DNA from: Candidatus Mediterraneibacter intestinavium
GTDB lineage: Bacteria > Bacillota > Clostridia > Lachnospirales > Lachnospiraceae
DNA: 37,116 nt
Reading direction: 5' to 3'
Assembly: GCA_019119205.1 (NCBI GenBank)
Contig: DWXK01000018.1
Location: forward strand, 1 to 37,116
Shown here one piece after another: positions 1 to 9,365 of the stretch. Position numbers and translations under genes: made by a program. The notes under the pieces are model-generated. The model saw nothing but the letters and a program-made list of their open reading frames with translations, was not told the origin of the DNA and did not search any database. Position 1 is the stretch's first letter. The number at the start of each line of letters is the position of its first letter.

Positions 1-2
1 GG

Positions 3-56
3 AGGCGGAGTCAGGCTGGCGCAGGATCAGTTCGATCAATGGTCACAAATCAATAA
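3..56 (+). CDS. possible 3' end of an upstream gene
   Basis: The frame starting at base 3 is open and reaches a TAA at 54-56, 22 bases before ygeX, which is the spacing expected inside an operon. Only 17 codons are in the window and no family can be recognised. The other two frames stay open through this stretch, so the choice of frame rests only on the stop position. It may equally be untranslated leader. Confidence 0.2.
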   Translation, partial: RRSQAGAGSVRSMVTNQ

Positions 57-78
57 ATATATACAAGGAGGTTTCACA

Positions 79-1284
79 ATGGAAACAATCAAATGGGCAG
101 TAAACCACATGCCTAAAACCGAGGATGCAAATCTGAAGGTCATGGGGCTTGACGAGGTCCGCAAAGCAAGGACATTTCACGAAAGCTTCCCTCAGTATTC
201 AGTCACTCCTCTGGCAAAACTGGACCATATGGCAGCACGCCTCGGTCTGAATGAAGTTTACGTCAAGGACGAGTCCTACCGTTTCGGACTGAACGCGTTC
301 AAAGTGCTGGGCGGATCTTTCGCCATGGCGCGTTACATAGCGAAACAGACTGGAAAGGACGTCTCCGAACTTCCTTATAATGTACTTACATCCGAAGAAC
401 TCAAAAAAGAATTCGGACAGGCAACCTTCTTCACCGCCACGGACGGCAACCACGGACGCGGCGTCGCGTGGGCAGCAAACAAGCTGGGACAGAAAGCGGT
501 CGTCCTCATGCCGAAGGGAAGCACCCAGACAAGACTGAACAACATCCTTGCAGAGGGCGCTCAGGCTACGATCGAAGAATATAATTATGATGAATGTGTC
601 CGCATGGCAAACGCCATGGCTGAAAAGACCGAAAACGGGGTCATGGTACAGGACACAGCATGGGACGGCTATGAAGAGATCCCGGCCTGGATCATGCAGG
701 GATACGGGACCATGGCGATGGAGGCAGACGAGCAGCTCCACGAATACGGCTGCGACCGTCCAACCCATGTATTTATCCAGGCAGGCGTCGGCTCCCTCGC
801 CGGAGCTGTCCAGGGATATTTCGCAAACCGTTATCCGGAGAATCCTCCGAAAGTCGTTGTGGTAGAAGCGTCTGCTGCCGCATGCCTGTACAAGGGCGCA
901 TGCGCCGGCGACGGCGGGATCCAGATCGTGGACGGCGACATGGTGACCATCATGGCCGGACTTGCCTGCGGCGAGCCCAACACGATCTCCTGGGATATCC
1001 TGAAGAACCACGTTGACACCTTTATCTCCACACCGGACTGGGCAGCAGCGAAAGGAATGCGCATGCTCGCCGCTCCGATCAAAGGAGATCAGCCGGTGAC
1101 TTCCGGTGAATCCGGAGCCGCACCGTTCGGGACCCTGGCATGTATCATGACCATGGAAGAATACAGACCGCTGAGAGAGCATCTGGGACTGGATGAAAAT
1201 TCCAGAGTACTGCTCTTCTCCACAGAGGGAGATACGGATCCCCAGCGGTACGAATCAATCGTCTGGGATGGAAACGACAGATAG
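79..1284 (+). CDS. ygeX: diaminopropionate ammonia-lyase YgeX
   Basis: Cytoplasmic PLP enzyme that splits 2,3-diaminopropionate into pyruvate and two ammonia. The product has 401 residues, close to the E. coli enzyme (398). The PLP-lysine motif LNAFKVLG puts the Schiff-base lysine at K75, TDGNHG at 121-126 is the substrate/PLP loop, and the glycine-rich GVGSLAG lies in the second half. The ATG at 79 follows AAGGAGG at a good distance. It is the first complete gene of a run with ygeY, ygeW, ridA and carbamate kinase, a set reported to take part in anaerobic uric acid degradation. Serine/threonine dehydratases share the fold, but the neighbours and near full-length similarity favour YgeX. Confidence 0.96.
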   Translation: METIKWAVNHMPKTEDANLKVMGLDEVRKARTFHESFPQYSVTPLAKLDHMAARLGLNEVYVKDESYRFGLNAFKVLGGSFAMARYIAKQTGKDVSELPYNVLTSEELKKEFGQATFFTATDGNHGRGVAWAANKLGQKAVVLMPKGSTQTRLNNILAEGAQATIEEYNYDECVRMANAMAEKTENGVMVQDTAWDGYEEIPAWIMQGYGTMAMEADEQLHEYGCDRPTHVFIQAGVGSLAGAVQGYFANRYPENPPKVVVVEASAAACLYKGACAGDGGIQIVDGDMVTIMAGLACGEPNTISWDILKNHVDTFISTPDWAAAKGMRMLAAPIKGDQPVTSGESGAAPFGTLACIMTMEEYRPLREHLGLDENSRVLLFSTEGDTDPQRYESIVWDGNDR

Positions 1285-1398
1285 TTTTCGTTTCCCTGCC
1301 ATAGAGAACCACCCCACCCTGCCCGTTGCTGCGTACAGTGTTTTGGGGATACGGACACAGCACAGGCGCCACACTTTACTGTAAAGGAGAGATAGAAG

Positions 1399-2709
1399 AT
1401 GGATTTAAACAAGATCAAAGAAGCTGCACAGAATTATGAGAAAGATATGACCGCTTTCCTCCGCGCGATCGTTAAGGATCCCGGAGAGAGTTGCGACGAG
1501 AAGGCACACATCGAAACGATCGCTGCCGAGATGAAGAAACTGGATTTCGACGAAGTCGTGATCGATCCCCAGGGAAATGTGATCGGATATATGGGGACCG
1601 GCGATAAGATCATCGCATACGATGCACACATCGACACAGTAGGTATCGGAAACATCGACAACTGGACCTTCGATCCCTATGAGGGATACGAGACAGATAC
1701 AGAGATCGGCGGACGCGGTGTATCCGACCAGTGCGGCGGACTGGTATCCGCAGTTTACGGCGCGAGGATCATGAAAGACCTTGACCTGATCCCGGAAGGA
1801 TGCAAGATCATGGTCGTCGGAACGGTCCAGGAAGAGGACTGCGACGGTCTCTGCTGGCAGTACATCATCAACGAGGACAAGATCCGTCCGGAATTCGTTG
1901 TATCCACAGAGCCGACAGACGGCGGCATCTACCGCGGACAGAGAGGACGTATGGAGATCCGTATCGACGTGAAAGGCGTTTCCTGCCACGGTTCCGCTCC
2001 GGAGCGTGGAGATAACGCGATCTACAAGATGGCAGACATCCTTCAGGACGTCCGTTCTCTCAATGAAAACGACGACGCAGACGAGACAGAGATCAAAGGT
2101 CTTGTCAAGATGCTGAACCCGAAATACAATCCGGACTGGGAGGAAGCCCGCTTCCTGGGACGCGGAACAGTCACTGTTTCCCAGATCTTCTACACCTCAC
2201 CGAGCCGCTGCGCGGTAGCTGACTCCTGTGCAGTCTCACTTGACCGCCGCATGACATTCGGTGAGACATGGGAAAGCTGCCTGGATGAGATCCGTGCGCT
2301 CCCGAGCGTAAAGAAATACGGAGATGACGTTGTAGTCTCCATGTACAATTACGACCGTCCGTCCTACACCGGATGCGTTTACGAGATCGAGTGTTACTTC
2401 CCGACCTGGGCGATCCCGAAAGATCACAAGGTCACAAAAGCCCTGGAGAAAGCTTACACTTCCCTTTACGGCGACAAGAGGATCGGCGCAGAGGAAACTC
2501 TGGAGATGCGCCAGAGCCGCCCGCTGACAGACAAATGGACCTTCTCCACAAACGGAGTTTCCATCATGGGAAGGAACGGGATCCCCTGCATCGGATTCGG
2601 ACCTGGAGCTGAGGCTCAGGCACACGCTCCGAACGAGAAGACCTGGAAACAGGACCTTGTGACATGCGCGGCTGTATATGCAGCACTGCCGGGATGCTAC
2701 TGCGAATGA
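1399..2709 (+). CDS. ygeY: YgeY family M20-type metallohydrolase
   Basis: Member of the M20 dizinc hydrolase family, the group called YgeY selenium-metabolism-linked hydrolases (436 residues). Visible metal-site motifs are DAHIDTV (His and Asp ligands) near residue 76, a Ser-Asp-Gln-Cys-Gly-Gly segment near 112, VQEEDCDG with the catalytic Glu near 140, STEPTD near 172 and the dimerisation motif [10 protein letters not shown] near 200. The exact substrate is unsettled; in this cluster an amide or ureido intermediate of purine breakdown is likely. It starts 114 bases after ygeX behind AAAGGAGAG and is probably co-transcribed. Peptidase or deacylase activity of ordinary M20 members cannot be excluded from sequence. 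Confidence 0.93.
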   Translation: MDLNKIKEAAQNYEKDMTAFLRAIVKDPGESCDEKAHIETIAAEMKKLDFDEVVIDPQGNVIGYMGTGDKIIAYDAHIDTVGIGNIDNWTFDPYEGYETDTEIGGRGVSDQCGGLVSAVYGARIMKDLDLIPEGCKIMVVGTVQEEDCDGLCWQYIINEDKIRPEFVVSTEPTDGGIYRGQRGRMEIRIDVKGVSCHGSAPERGDNAIYKMADILQDVRSLNENDDADETEIKGLVKMLNPKYNPDWEEARFLGRGTVTVSQIFYTSPSRCAVADSCAVSLDRRMTFGETWESCLDEIRALPSVKKYGDDVVVSMYNYDRPSYTGCVYEIECYFPTWAIPKDHKVTKALEKAYTSLYGDKRIGAEETLEMRQSRPLTDKWTFSTNGVSIMGRNGIPCIGFGPGAEAQAHAPNEKTWKQDLVTCAAVYAALPGCYCE

Positions 2710-2810
2710 TCTGAAGCAGAGCGCAGCCCGGATCAGACGACACAGAAACAGATTTTCATATGAACAGCGGATCAAAATAATATTTCCAAAATCAAGGAGG
2801 ATAAATCAAA

Positions 2811-4004
2811 ATGAAAACTTTACAGGATTATATCGACAAGCTGAACTCACTCAACTTCAAAGACATGTACAACGGGGATTTCTTCCTGACATGGGAGAAG
2901 ACAGATGAGGAACTCGAGGCTGTCTTCACAGTGGCAGACGCTCTCCGCTATATGCGCGAGCACAACATCTCCACAAAGGTATTTGAGAGCGGTCTGGGAA
3001 TCTCTCTTTTCCGTGACAACTCCACACGTACCCGTTTCTCTTTCGCTTCCGCCTGCAACATGTTAGGTCTTGAGGTCCAGGATCTGGACGAAGGCAAATC
3101 CCAGGTGGCACACGGCGAGACAGTCCGCGAGACAGCAAACATGATCTCCTTCATGGCTGACGTGATCGGAATCCGTGACGACATGTACATCGGAAAAGGA
3201 AACGCTTATATGCACGAAGTTGTTGACGCTGTGACACAGGGAAATAAGGACGGCATCCTGGAGCAGAAACCGACTCTCGTAAACCTGCAGTGCGACATCG
3301 ACCACCCGACACAGGCGATGGCAGATATGCTCCACATCATCCACGAGTTCGGCGGCGTTGAGAATCTGAAAGGCAAAAAGATCGCAATGTCCTGGGCATA
3401 CTCACCGTCCTACGGAAAACCGCTCTCCGTTCCCCAGGGTGTGATCGGACTGATGACACGTTTCGGAATGGACGTTGTCCTGGCACATCCGGAAGGATAC
3501 GAGGTATTCCCGGAAGTTGAAGCTGTCGCAGCAGAGAACGCGAAAAAATCCGGCGGTTCCTTCACAAAGACAAACGATATGGCAGAGGCGTTCAAAGACG
3601 CTGACATCGTATACCCGAAGAGCTGGGCTCCGTTCGCTGCAATGGAAAAACGTACGGAACTGTACGGAAATGGAGACTTCGAGGGGATCAAAGAGCTGGA
3701 GAAAGAACTCCTGGCTCAGAACGCACAGCATAAAGACTGGGCATGTACAGAGGAACTGATGGCTACCACAAAAGACGGCAAAGCACTCTACCTGCACTGC
3801 CTGCCGGCTGACATCACTGGTGTGAGCTGTGAAGAAGGCGAGGTTGACGCAAGCGTATTCGACCGCTACAGAGACCCGCTCTACAAAGAGGCAAGCTACA
3901 AACCATACATCATCGCAGCAATGATCTTCCTCGCAAAATTTGCTGATCCGGCTGACATCCTCAAGAAACTGGAAGAAAAAGGAACACCGAGGATCTTCGA
4001 ATAA
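2811..4004 (+). CDS. ygeW: knotted carbamoyltransferase YgeW
   Basis: Transcarbamylase-fold enzyme of 397 residues. The carbamoyl-phosphate loop STRTR is at 71-75, HPTQ at 165-168 and the HCLP motif at 329-332, as in ornithine and aspartate carbamoyltransferases and the knotted YgeW group. The natural substrate of YgeW is not firmly known. Next to ygeX, ygeY and carbamate kinase it probably runs in the catabolic direction, moving a carbamoyl group from a ureido compound to phosphate. The start follows CAAGGAGG. The overall length exceeds ordinary OTC (about 330), which supports YgeW rather than ArcB. Confidence 0.95.
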   Translation: MKTLQDYIDKLNSLNFKDMYNGDFFLTWEKTDEELEAVFTVADALRYMREHNISTKVFESGLGISLFRDNSTRTRFSFASACNMLGLEVQDLDEGKSQVAHGETVRETANMISFMADVIGIRDDMYIGKGNAYMHEVVDAVTQGNKDGILEQKPTLVNLQCDIDHPTQAMADMLHIIHEFGGVENLKGKKIAMSWAYSPSYGKPLSVPQGVIGLMTRFGMDVVLAHPEGYEVFPEVEAVAAENAKKSGGSFTKTNDMAEAFKDADIVYPKSWAPFAAMEKRTELYGNGDFEGIKELEKELLAQNAQHKDWACTEELMATTKDGKALYLHCLPADITGVSCEEGEVDASVFDRYRDPLYKEASYKPYIIAAMIFLAKFADPADILKKLEEKGTPRIFE

Positions 4005-4057
4005 GCCGTATCATTAAGATCATTAAAATTTTCTCGAAATAAGGAGGCACATATAGC

Positions 4058-4441
4058 ATGTTAAAATATGTTGATACAAAAAACGCACCTGCAGCGATCG
4101 GACCGTATTCCCAGGGGATCGTCCTGAACGGGATCGCATTCTTTTCCGGACAGATCCCGCTCTCCCCGGAGACAGGAGAAGTGGTCGGGACTACGATCGA
4201 GGAGCAGGCAGAGCAGGTAATGAAAAACGTCCAGGCGCTTCTTGAAAGCCAGGGCGCATCCTTTGCAGACGTCGTAAAAACGACCTGCTTCCTTGCAGAT
4301 ATGGCTGATTTCGCTGCATTCAACGAAGTATATGCAAAATATTTCACAGGCAATCCGGCACGCTCCTGCGTTGCTGTAAAAGGTCTTCCGAAAGGAGTGC
4401 TCTGTGAAGTTGAGACGATTGCTTCCGTAAAAGAGGACTGA
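4058..4441 (+). CDS. ridA: RidA family enamine/imine deaminase
   Basis: A 127-residue YjgF/YER057c/UK114 family protein that hydrolyses reactive 2-aminoacrylate-type enamines to keto acids and ammonia. The conserved Arg (R102 in NPARSCV) and Glu (E118 in CEVETIA) of the active pocket are present, as is the N-terminal GPYSQ segment. YgeX passes through an aminoacrylate intermediate, so a RidA two genes downstream makes chemical sense as a helper or safety enzyme. An AAGGAGG site precedes the ATG. The gap to ygeW is 53 bases and to carbamate kinase 18 bases. Confidence 0.94.
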   Translation: MLKYVDTKNAPAAIGPYSQGIVLNGIAFFSGQIPLSPETGEVVGTTIEEQAEQVMKNVQALLESQGASFADVVKTTCFLADMADFAAFNEVYAKYFTGNPARSCVAVKGLPKGVLCEVETIASVKED

Positions 4442-4459
4442 TCCGGGAGGCTGAGAAAC

Positions 4460-5404
4460 ATGGAAAAAAAGAAACGAATCGTCATAGCTCTGGGCGGGAA
4501 TGCACTCGGCAATACTCTTCCGGAGCAGATGAAAGCGGTCAAGATCACTTCCCGCGCCATCGTGGATCTGATCCAGGAAGGCTGTGAGGTCGTCGTTGCG
4601 CACGGGAACGGTCCTCAGGTAGGCATGGTCAACAATGCCATGATCGCCCTCACCCACGAAGATCCGCAGCAGCCAAACACTCCGCTGTCTGTCTGTGTTG
4701 CCATGAGCCAGGCATACATCGGATACGACCTGCAGAACGCGCTCCGCGAGGAACTCTTAAACCGCGGGATCACAGACATCCCGGTGGCGACCATGATCAC
4801 ACAGGTCCGTGTGGACGCAGATGATCCGGCGTTTGAACATCCTTCCAAGCCGATCGGTCGTTTTATGACAAAAGAACAGGCTGACATGATGGCAGAAAAA
4901 TATGACTACATCATGAAAGAGGACGCAGGACGCGGCTACCGCCGTGTCGTCGCCTCCCCGAAGCCCCAGGAGATCATAGAGATCGGAACGATCCGCACCA
5001 TGGTCGATTCCGGAGATGTTGTCATCGCCTGCGGCGGCGGCGGGATCCCGGTTATGCGCCAGGGGAACCACCTGAAGGGCGCCAGCGCGGTCATTGATAA
5101 AGATTTTGCAAGCTGTCTGCTGGCAAAAGAACTGGATGCTGATTTCCTCATCATCCTGACCGCAGTCGAGAAAGCCGCGATCAATTACGGAAAGCCGGAT
5201 GAGAAATGGCTGGGAGACATCACCGTAGATGAGGCGAAGCAGTACATCGAAGAAGGACATTTTGCACCGGGCTCCATGCTTCCCAAGGTCCAGGCTGCCG
5301 TAGAGTTTGCAGAATCGAAACCGGGACGTCAGGCGCTGATCACCCTTCTTGAGAAGGCGAAAGACGGCATCCTCGGGAAGACCGGGACAAGGATCCACCT
5401 TTGA
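4460..5404 (+). CDS. arcC: carbamate kinase
   Basis: Amino-acid-kinase-fold enzyme of 314 residues that converts carbamoyl phosphate and ADP to ATP, CO2 and ammonia. The N-terminal nucleotide/phosphate loop ALGGNALG (residues 11-18), HGNGPQVGMV near 50 and ACGGGGIPV near 195 are diagnostic. It ends the ygeXYW-ridA run, and in E. coli the equivalent cluster member is yqeA. It would harvest ATP from carbamoyl phosphate made by YgeW. The ATG is 11 bases after a GGGAGG. A strong hairpin lies 70 bases downstream. Confidence 0.95.
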   Translation: MEKKKRIVIALGGNALGNTLPEQMKAVKITSRAIVDLIQEGCEVVVAHGNGPQVGMVNNAMIALTHEDPQQPNTPLSVCVAMSQAYIGYDLQNALREELLNRGITDIPVATMITQVRVDADDPAFEHPSKPIGRFMTKEQADMMAEKYDYIMKEDAGRGYRRVVASPKPQEIIEIGTIRTMVDSGDVVIACGGGGIPVMRQGNHLKGASAVIDKDFASCLLAKELDADFLIILTAVEKAAINYGKPDEKWLGDITVDEAKQYIEEGHFAPGSMLPKVQAAVEFAESKPGRQALITLLEKAKDGILGKTGTRIHL

Positions 5405-5473
5405 TGAAATAGCAGAATATCTTTGACAATGTAAATACCATACATGATTCCATTCCTTTTAAAAGTGATAAAA

Positions 5474-5514
5474 CTGAGGGAAGGAGAATGTTGCTCACAT
5501 TCTCCTTCCCTCAG
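5474..5514. terminator. bidirectional intrinsic terminator
   Basis: A perfect 18-bp stem (left arm CTGAGGGAAGGAGAATGT) with a 5-base loop sits between the convergent carbamate kinase and xdhA genes. Downstream on + is GATTTTTAT; on - the stem is followed by TTTTATCAC. It can end both transcripts. Confidence 0.92.
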
Positions 5515-5558
5515 TGATTTTTATGTCTGAAAGCGTTCAGACTGTTATCTTTTATCTT

Positions 5559-7871
5559 CTATTTTTCTGCCTTAAGCTGCTCCATGCCGTAATATACTTT
5601 CTCCGCTGTGATCGGCAGTTCCCGCACGATCACTCCCGTTGCGTTCTGGATGGCATTGGATATCGCCGGAGACGGGGTATTGATCACGATCTCACCGATG
5701 GACTTCGCTCCGAAAGGTCCTGTCGGCTCATAGCTGCTCTCAAACTCCACACGGATCCTTCCCACATCAAGCCGGGTCGGGATCTTGTACTGCATCAGAG
5801 AATTGCTGTAATTCTTCCCTTTTGCATTATAGACGATGTCCTCGAACAGCGCCATACCGATTCCCTGGGCAATGCCGCCTTCTGTCTGTACTCTCGCCAG
5901 GCTTGGATTGACCACGGTCCCGCAGTCCACCACTGCAGCATAGTCGACCATCTCTACAGTTCCTGTCTCTTTGTCGACCTCCACTTCCGCGATACCGACC
6001 ATGAACGGCGGAGGCGACAGCGGTGAGGAATAAGCTCCGCTGGCGGAAAGCACCTCATTGTTAGAGCACATGACTTTGTTACCGATCTCTTTTCTTGAGA
6101 TTGTTTTTCCTGTCTTAAGATCTGTTACCGTTTCTCCATCAAACTCTACATCCTCCACGGAGCATCCCATGTACTCTGCTCCGCGCCGGCAGATCTTCTC
6201 ACGCAGTTTCTCGCACGCTCTTACCACTGCCATTCCAGTCACATAAGTGGTGCTTGACGCATAGGAACCGCAGTCATAGGGTGAGATATCCGTGTCAACG
6301 CCGTGTACCAGGATGTCTTCCATACTGCAATCCAGGCACTCCGCCGCCATCTGGGTCAGGATCGTGTCGCATCCTGTCCCCATGTCCGTAGCTCCGATCA
6401 TCAGACTGTAATATCCGTCGTCATTCACCTTAATGGATACAGATCCTGTATCCACACCGGAGATTCCAGAGCCCTGCATCGCCATAGCGACTCCGACTCC
6501 TCTCACTTTTCCGTTCCCCATATCCCTGCAGGGGTATTTCTCATCCCAGCCGATCATCTCTTTCGCCCGGGCAAGACAGCGGTCCAGAGCACAGCTGCTG
6601 GTCTTCTCCCCGTAATATGCAGGCATGACCATTCCCTCGCGTACCAGGTTCTTCTCCCTCAACACCGTAGGATCCATCCCCAGGATCTGAGCCAGTTCAT
6701 TCACCGCGGACTCTACCGCGAAGATCCCCTGGGTGGCGCCGTAGCCACGGTATGCCCCCGCTGACATCACATTGGTGTAGACCACGTCATAGGTAAAACG
6801 GAATGCTTCCGGCGATCCATACAGCGGGATGGACTTGTGCCCGGAAAGCCCCACTGTAGTCGGTCCGTGCTCTCCATAAGCACCGGTGTTGGAAAGGGTG
6901 TGCAGGTCGATTGCCCTGATATTTCCCTCTTTGTCTGCGCCTACCCGAACATGCATCTCCATCTCGTGGCGTGGCGAGGAGGCGGTCAGGGATTCCTCTC
7001 TTGTATAGATGAGTTTTGCCGGCTTTCCTGTCTTCCATGTGACAAATGCCGGATAGACTTCACAGACCGCAGTCTGCTTCGCGCCGAACCCTCCGCCGAT
7101 ACGGGGTTTGATCACCCTGACCTTGTGTTTCGGGATGTCCAGTGCATTTCCAAGGATCCTGCGGACATGGAAAGGCACCTGGGTGGAGGACACCACGTTC
7201 AGGCGTCCGTATGTATCCAGATAGGTATAAGCACGGAAGGTCTCCATCATGGTCTGCTGGTTCGCCTTTGTATGATACACGCGATCAACCACATGATCAC
7301 AGGACGCCAGCACCGCTTCCACATCCCCTGATTCGCTGATACCGTGGGCACACAGATTTCTCTTGTTATCCGCACCCACCGGGCAGAGGGATCTCCAGTT
7401 GTCCTCAGGATGCACCAGGACCGGATTGTCCTTCGCCTTTCTGAAATCCAGCACCGGCTCCAGCACCTCGTACTTGATCTTGACCAGCTTCATCGCCTTT
7501 TTGACAGCTTCTTCCGTCTCTCCAACCACGATCGCAGCCGCGTCTCCTACAAAACGGACTCTCTGGTCCAGGATCAGTCGGTCATAGGGACTCGGCTCAG
7601 GATATGTCTGACCGGCGAGGGTAAACCTCTTGTCAGGACAGTCCTTATATGTAAGCACACATTCGATCCCCGGCACCGCTTCCGCACGGGATGTATCGAT
7701 CTCCTTGATCAGCGCATGTGCATAAGGGCTTCTCACGATCTTGACGATAAGGCACCCCGACGGCGCGATATCGTCTGTGTAGACAGCCTTTCCTGTCACA
7801 AGAGCTTCCGCATCCACCTTGGGCACAGGCTGGTTTACAACCTTCAGTTCAGATATACTTTTTTCTTTCAT
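5559..7871 (-). CDS. xdhA: molybdenum hydroxylase large subunit (xanthine dehydrogenase XdhA type)
   Basis: Molybdopterin-binding catalytic subunit, 770 residues, of the xanthine dehydrogenase family. Visible are the N-terminal TGKAVYTDDI hammerhead start, GGGFGAKQ in the cofactor region, the SAGAYRGYG motif, and the C-terminal GAKSIGEI carrying the catalytic glutamate. The start was set to the ATG at 7871, which overlaps the xdhC stop (ATGA) and has AAAGGGGG upstream; an in-frame ATG 25 codons earlier lies inside xdhC. With XdhB and XdhC it forms the usual three-subunit hydroxylase acting on purines such as hypoxanthine or xanthine. Related nicotinate or aldehyde hydroxylases cannot be fully excluded, but the ygeXYW neighbours favour a purine. 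Confidence 0.92.
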   Translation of the reverse strand: MKEKSISELKVVNQPVPKVDAEALVTGKAVYTDDIAPSGCLIVKIVRSPYAHALIKEIDTSRAEAVPGIECVLTYKDCPDKRFTLAGQTYPEPSPYDRLILDQRVRFVGDAAAIVVGETEEAVKKAMKLVKIKYEVLEPVLDFRKAKDNPVLVHPEDNWRSLCPVGADNKRNLCAHGISESGDVEAVLASCDHVVDRVYHTKANQQTMMETFRAYTYLDTYGRLNVVSSTQVPFHVRRILGNALDIPKHKVRVIKPRIGGGFGAKQTAVCEVYPAFVTWKTGKPAKLIYTREESLTASSPRHEMEMHVRVGADKEGNIRAIDLHTLSNTGAYGEHGPTTVGLSGHKSIPLYGSPEAFRFTYDVVYTNVMSAGAYRGYGATQGIFAVESAVNELAQILGMDPTVLREKNLVREGMVMPAYYGEKTSSCALDRCLARAKEMIGWDEKYPCRDMGNGKVRGVGVAMAMQGSGISGVDTGSVSIKVNDDGYYSLMIGATDMGTGCDTILTQMAAECLDCSMEDILVHGVDTDISPYDCGSYASSTTYVTGMAVVRACEKLREKICRRGAEYMGCSVEDVEFDGETVTDLKTGKTISRKEIGNKVMCSNNEVLSASGAYSSPLSPPPFMVGIAEVEVDKETGTVEMVDYAAVVDCGTVVNPSLARVQTEGGIAQGIGMALFEDIVYNAKGKNYSNSLMQYKIPTRLDVGRIRVEFESSYEPTGPFGAKSIGEIVINTPSPAISNAIQNATGVIVRELPITAEKVYYGMEQLKAEK

Positions 7872-8332
7872 GACTGCGCCCCCTTTCTGACTGCCATATA
7901 CTTCTGGATCGCCCGGAGCTGTCCCATATATCCGGTGCATCTGCACAGGTTTCCTGACAGATACTCCTGGATCTCCTCAAGGCTCGGGTCTTCCAGTTCC
8001 CGCATCATAGCGAGCACGTTCATGATAAATCCCGGAGAACAGAAGCCGCACTGCTCTGCCCCTTCTGCTGCCAGGAACTTTCCGAACTCTGCCGCTTCCT
8101 CTTCCACCCCTTCCAGGGTCGTGATCTCATGACCGTCCAGTCCTGCTGCCAGCACAGAGCAGGAAAGACGTGACTTTCCGTCGATCCACACCGTACAGAG
8201 CCCGCAGTTGGTCGTCTCGCATCCGCATTTTACGCTCTTGCATCCCAGGTCTCTCAAAACATTCATGAGCACAGTATCCGCTCCCACATCTACAGAGCGT
8301 TTTTTCCCATTCAGAATAAAATGTACTTCCAT
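7868..8332 (-). CDS. xdhC: 2Fe-2S subunit of molybdenum hydroxylase (XdhC type)
   Basis: Small electron-transfer subunit, 154 residues, carrying two [2Fe-2S] clusters. The plant-ferredoxin-type cluster uses C38-x4-C43-x2-C46 and C58. The second, helical cluster is shown by CGFCSPGF and the CRCTGY motif near the C-terminus. It passes electrons from the molybdenum site of XdhA to the FAD of XdhB. The start lies 3 bases after the xdhB stop, with GGAGATAAGGG spanning the junction, and its stop overlaps the xdhA start, so translation is probably coupled. Confidence 0.95.
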   Translation of the reverse strand: MEVHFILNGKKRSVDVGADTVLMNVLRDLGCKSVKCGCETTNCGLCTVWIDGKSRLSCSVLAAGLDGHEITTLEGVEEEAAEFGKFLAAEGAEQCGFCSPGFIMNVLAMMRELEDPSLEEIQEYLSGNLCRCTGYMGQLRAIQKYMAVRKGAQS

Positions 8333-8335
8333 CCC

Positions 8336-9139
8336 TTATCTCCTCTCCGCCAGAATCGAACTGATCTCGCGCCGCAGCAGCACTTCCGCCAGATGGCGCC
8401 TGTAATCGGCGCTGCCCCGCATGTTTGTCCCATATGTAAATTCCGCTGCCGCCTCTGATGCATATTTTGCGATTTCCTCTTCCGAAGCGTCATCCGGTAT
8501 CTCCCAGTGTTTCTCCAGGAGAGCTGCCTTCATTGGTCTCGCTCCCACGGAAATGTACCAGGATTCTTTTCCATGCACGATCCCGGTCACCACAGCGCAG
8601 GCGATCACCGGAAAATCCGTCTTTGTCCGGCGCACGGACTGATACCGGAACTGTCTTTTCCCTTTTCTTATGATAATGGAAAGAAGAATATCCTTATCGG
8701 GTTTCCGATTTACAAATTCAGAGAGCCGGATCGTGCCTCCGTTATATAATTCCACAAAAGTATCCAGTGCCAGCAGCGCTGTCAGCACATCCGAGAATCC
8801 ATATCTCCCGTAGATGCTTCCTCCCACTGTCGCCTGATTCCGGAACTGCACGCCCACAATATGGCGCACGGCTTCTGCGATCCCGTCTCCGTAAGCCTCT
8901 CTCAATTCTTCACACTGTTCGAGCTGGCGCAGGGTGCACATCGCCCCGATCCGGAACACATGGTTCTTCTCCTCGATCTTATCAAGCCCCAGCCCCGACA
9001 GGTCGATCAGCGTCTTCACCCTGGCATTCCCAAGGCGCATCCACATCATCCCGCCCATGATCCGGCTGTTGCGCGCCTGATTCAGTTCGTACGCCTCCTC
9101 GATGGTCTTTGCCTTAACATAATTGCTGATAGTAAGCAC
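8336..9139 (-). CDS. xdhB: FAD-binding subunit of molybdenum hydroxylase (XdhB type)
   Basis: CO-dehydrogenase/XDH medium-subunit family, 267 residues from a GTG at 9139. That GTG is preceded by AAGGAGAG at 7 bases; an in-frame ATG 15 codons upstream has no comparable site and gives an atypical N-terminus. IMGGMMWMRLG occupies the first FAD loop and ATVGGSIYG the second. FAD here receives electrons from XdhC and passes them to the final acceptor. First gene of the xdhB-xdhC-xdhA operon, which is preceded by a promoter and a leader terminator. Confidence 0.9.
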   Translation of the reverse strand: MLTISNYVKAKTIEEAYELNQARNSRIMGGMMWMRLGNARVKTLIDLSGLGLDKIEEKNHVFRIGAMCTLRQLEQCEELREAYGDGIAEAVRHIVGVQFRNQATVGGSIYGRYGFSDVLTALLALDTFVELYNGGTIRLSEFVNRKPDKDILLSIIIRKGKRQFRYQSVRRTKTDFPVIACAVVTGIVHGKESWYISVGARPMKAALLEKHWEIPDDASEEEIAKYASEAAAEFTYGTNMRGSADYRRHLAEVLLRREISSILAERR

Positions 9140-9206
9140 GGCTTCTCTCCTTTCCTCTCCTAAAACAAACTTCAGATAAACCAATATTTACGTTGTTGAT
9201 TCACTG

Positions 9207-9246
9207 CGAAAAAAAAGTGCAAATGATAATCTCGTCATTCACACTT
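9207..9246 (-). terminator. leader terminator before xdhB
   Basis: On the minus strand AAGTGTGAATGA pairs with TCATTTGCACTT as a 12-bp stem with two G-T wobbles and an 8-base loop, followed by eight Ts. It lies between the predicted promoter and the xdhB start, so it would stop transcripts before the operon unless overridden. The + strand copy has no T-run. Confidence 0.75.
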
Positions 9247-9257
9247 TGGGCAATCTA

Positions 9258-9286
9258 AGCTTACCATAATATAATAGAATTGTCAA
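9258..9286 (-). promoter_or_regulatory. predicted xdh operon promoter
   Basis: Minus-strand TTGACA (9281-9286), a 17-base spacer, then TAAGCT (9258-9263). The -35 is perfect and the -10 weak, which may point to activator help. Initiation here would give a roughly 110-base leader containing the terminator at 9207-9246. Confidence 0.5.
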
Positions 9287-9320
9287 AGGTATCAGTCTGC
9301 GAAAAATGGACTTCCAACGG

Positions 9321-9349
9321 TTGACATCACTTTACAGCAGTGATATGAT
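9321..9349 (+). promoter_or_regulatory. predicted dapA promoter
   Basis: TTGACA (9321-9326), an exact 17-base spacer and TATGAT (9344-9349), just upstream of the lysine riboswitch. This is a near-consensus sigma-A promoter. Confidence 0.88.
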
Positions 9350-9365
9350 TTCATTAAATACAGAA

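Noticed and set aside
5423-5445. TTGACA as a promoter
   Set aside because: There is no -10 at the right distance and transcription would run straight into the terminator at 5474.
5559-9139. Selenium-dependent nature of the molybdenum hydroxylase
   Set aside because: The family name link to selenium is known, but no selenium-insertion gene or in-frame UGA signal is visible here.
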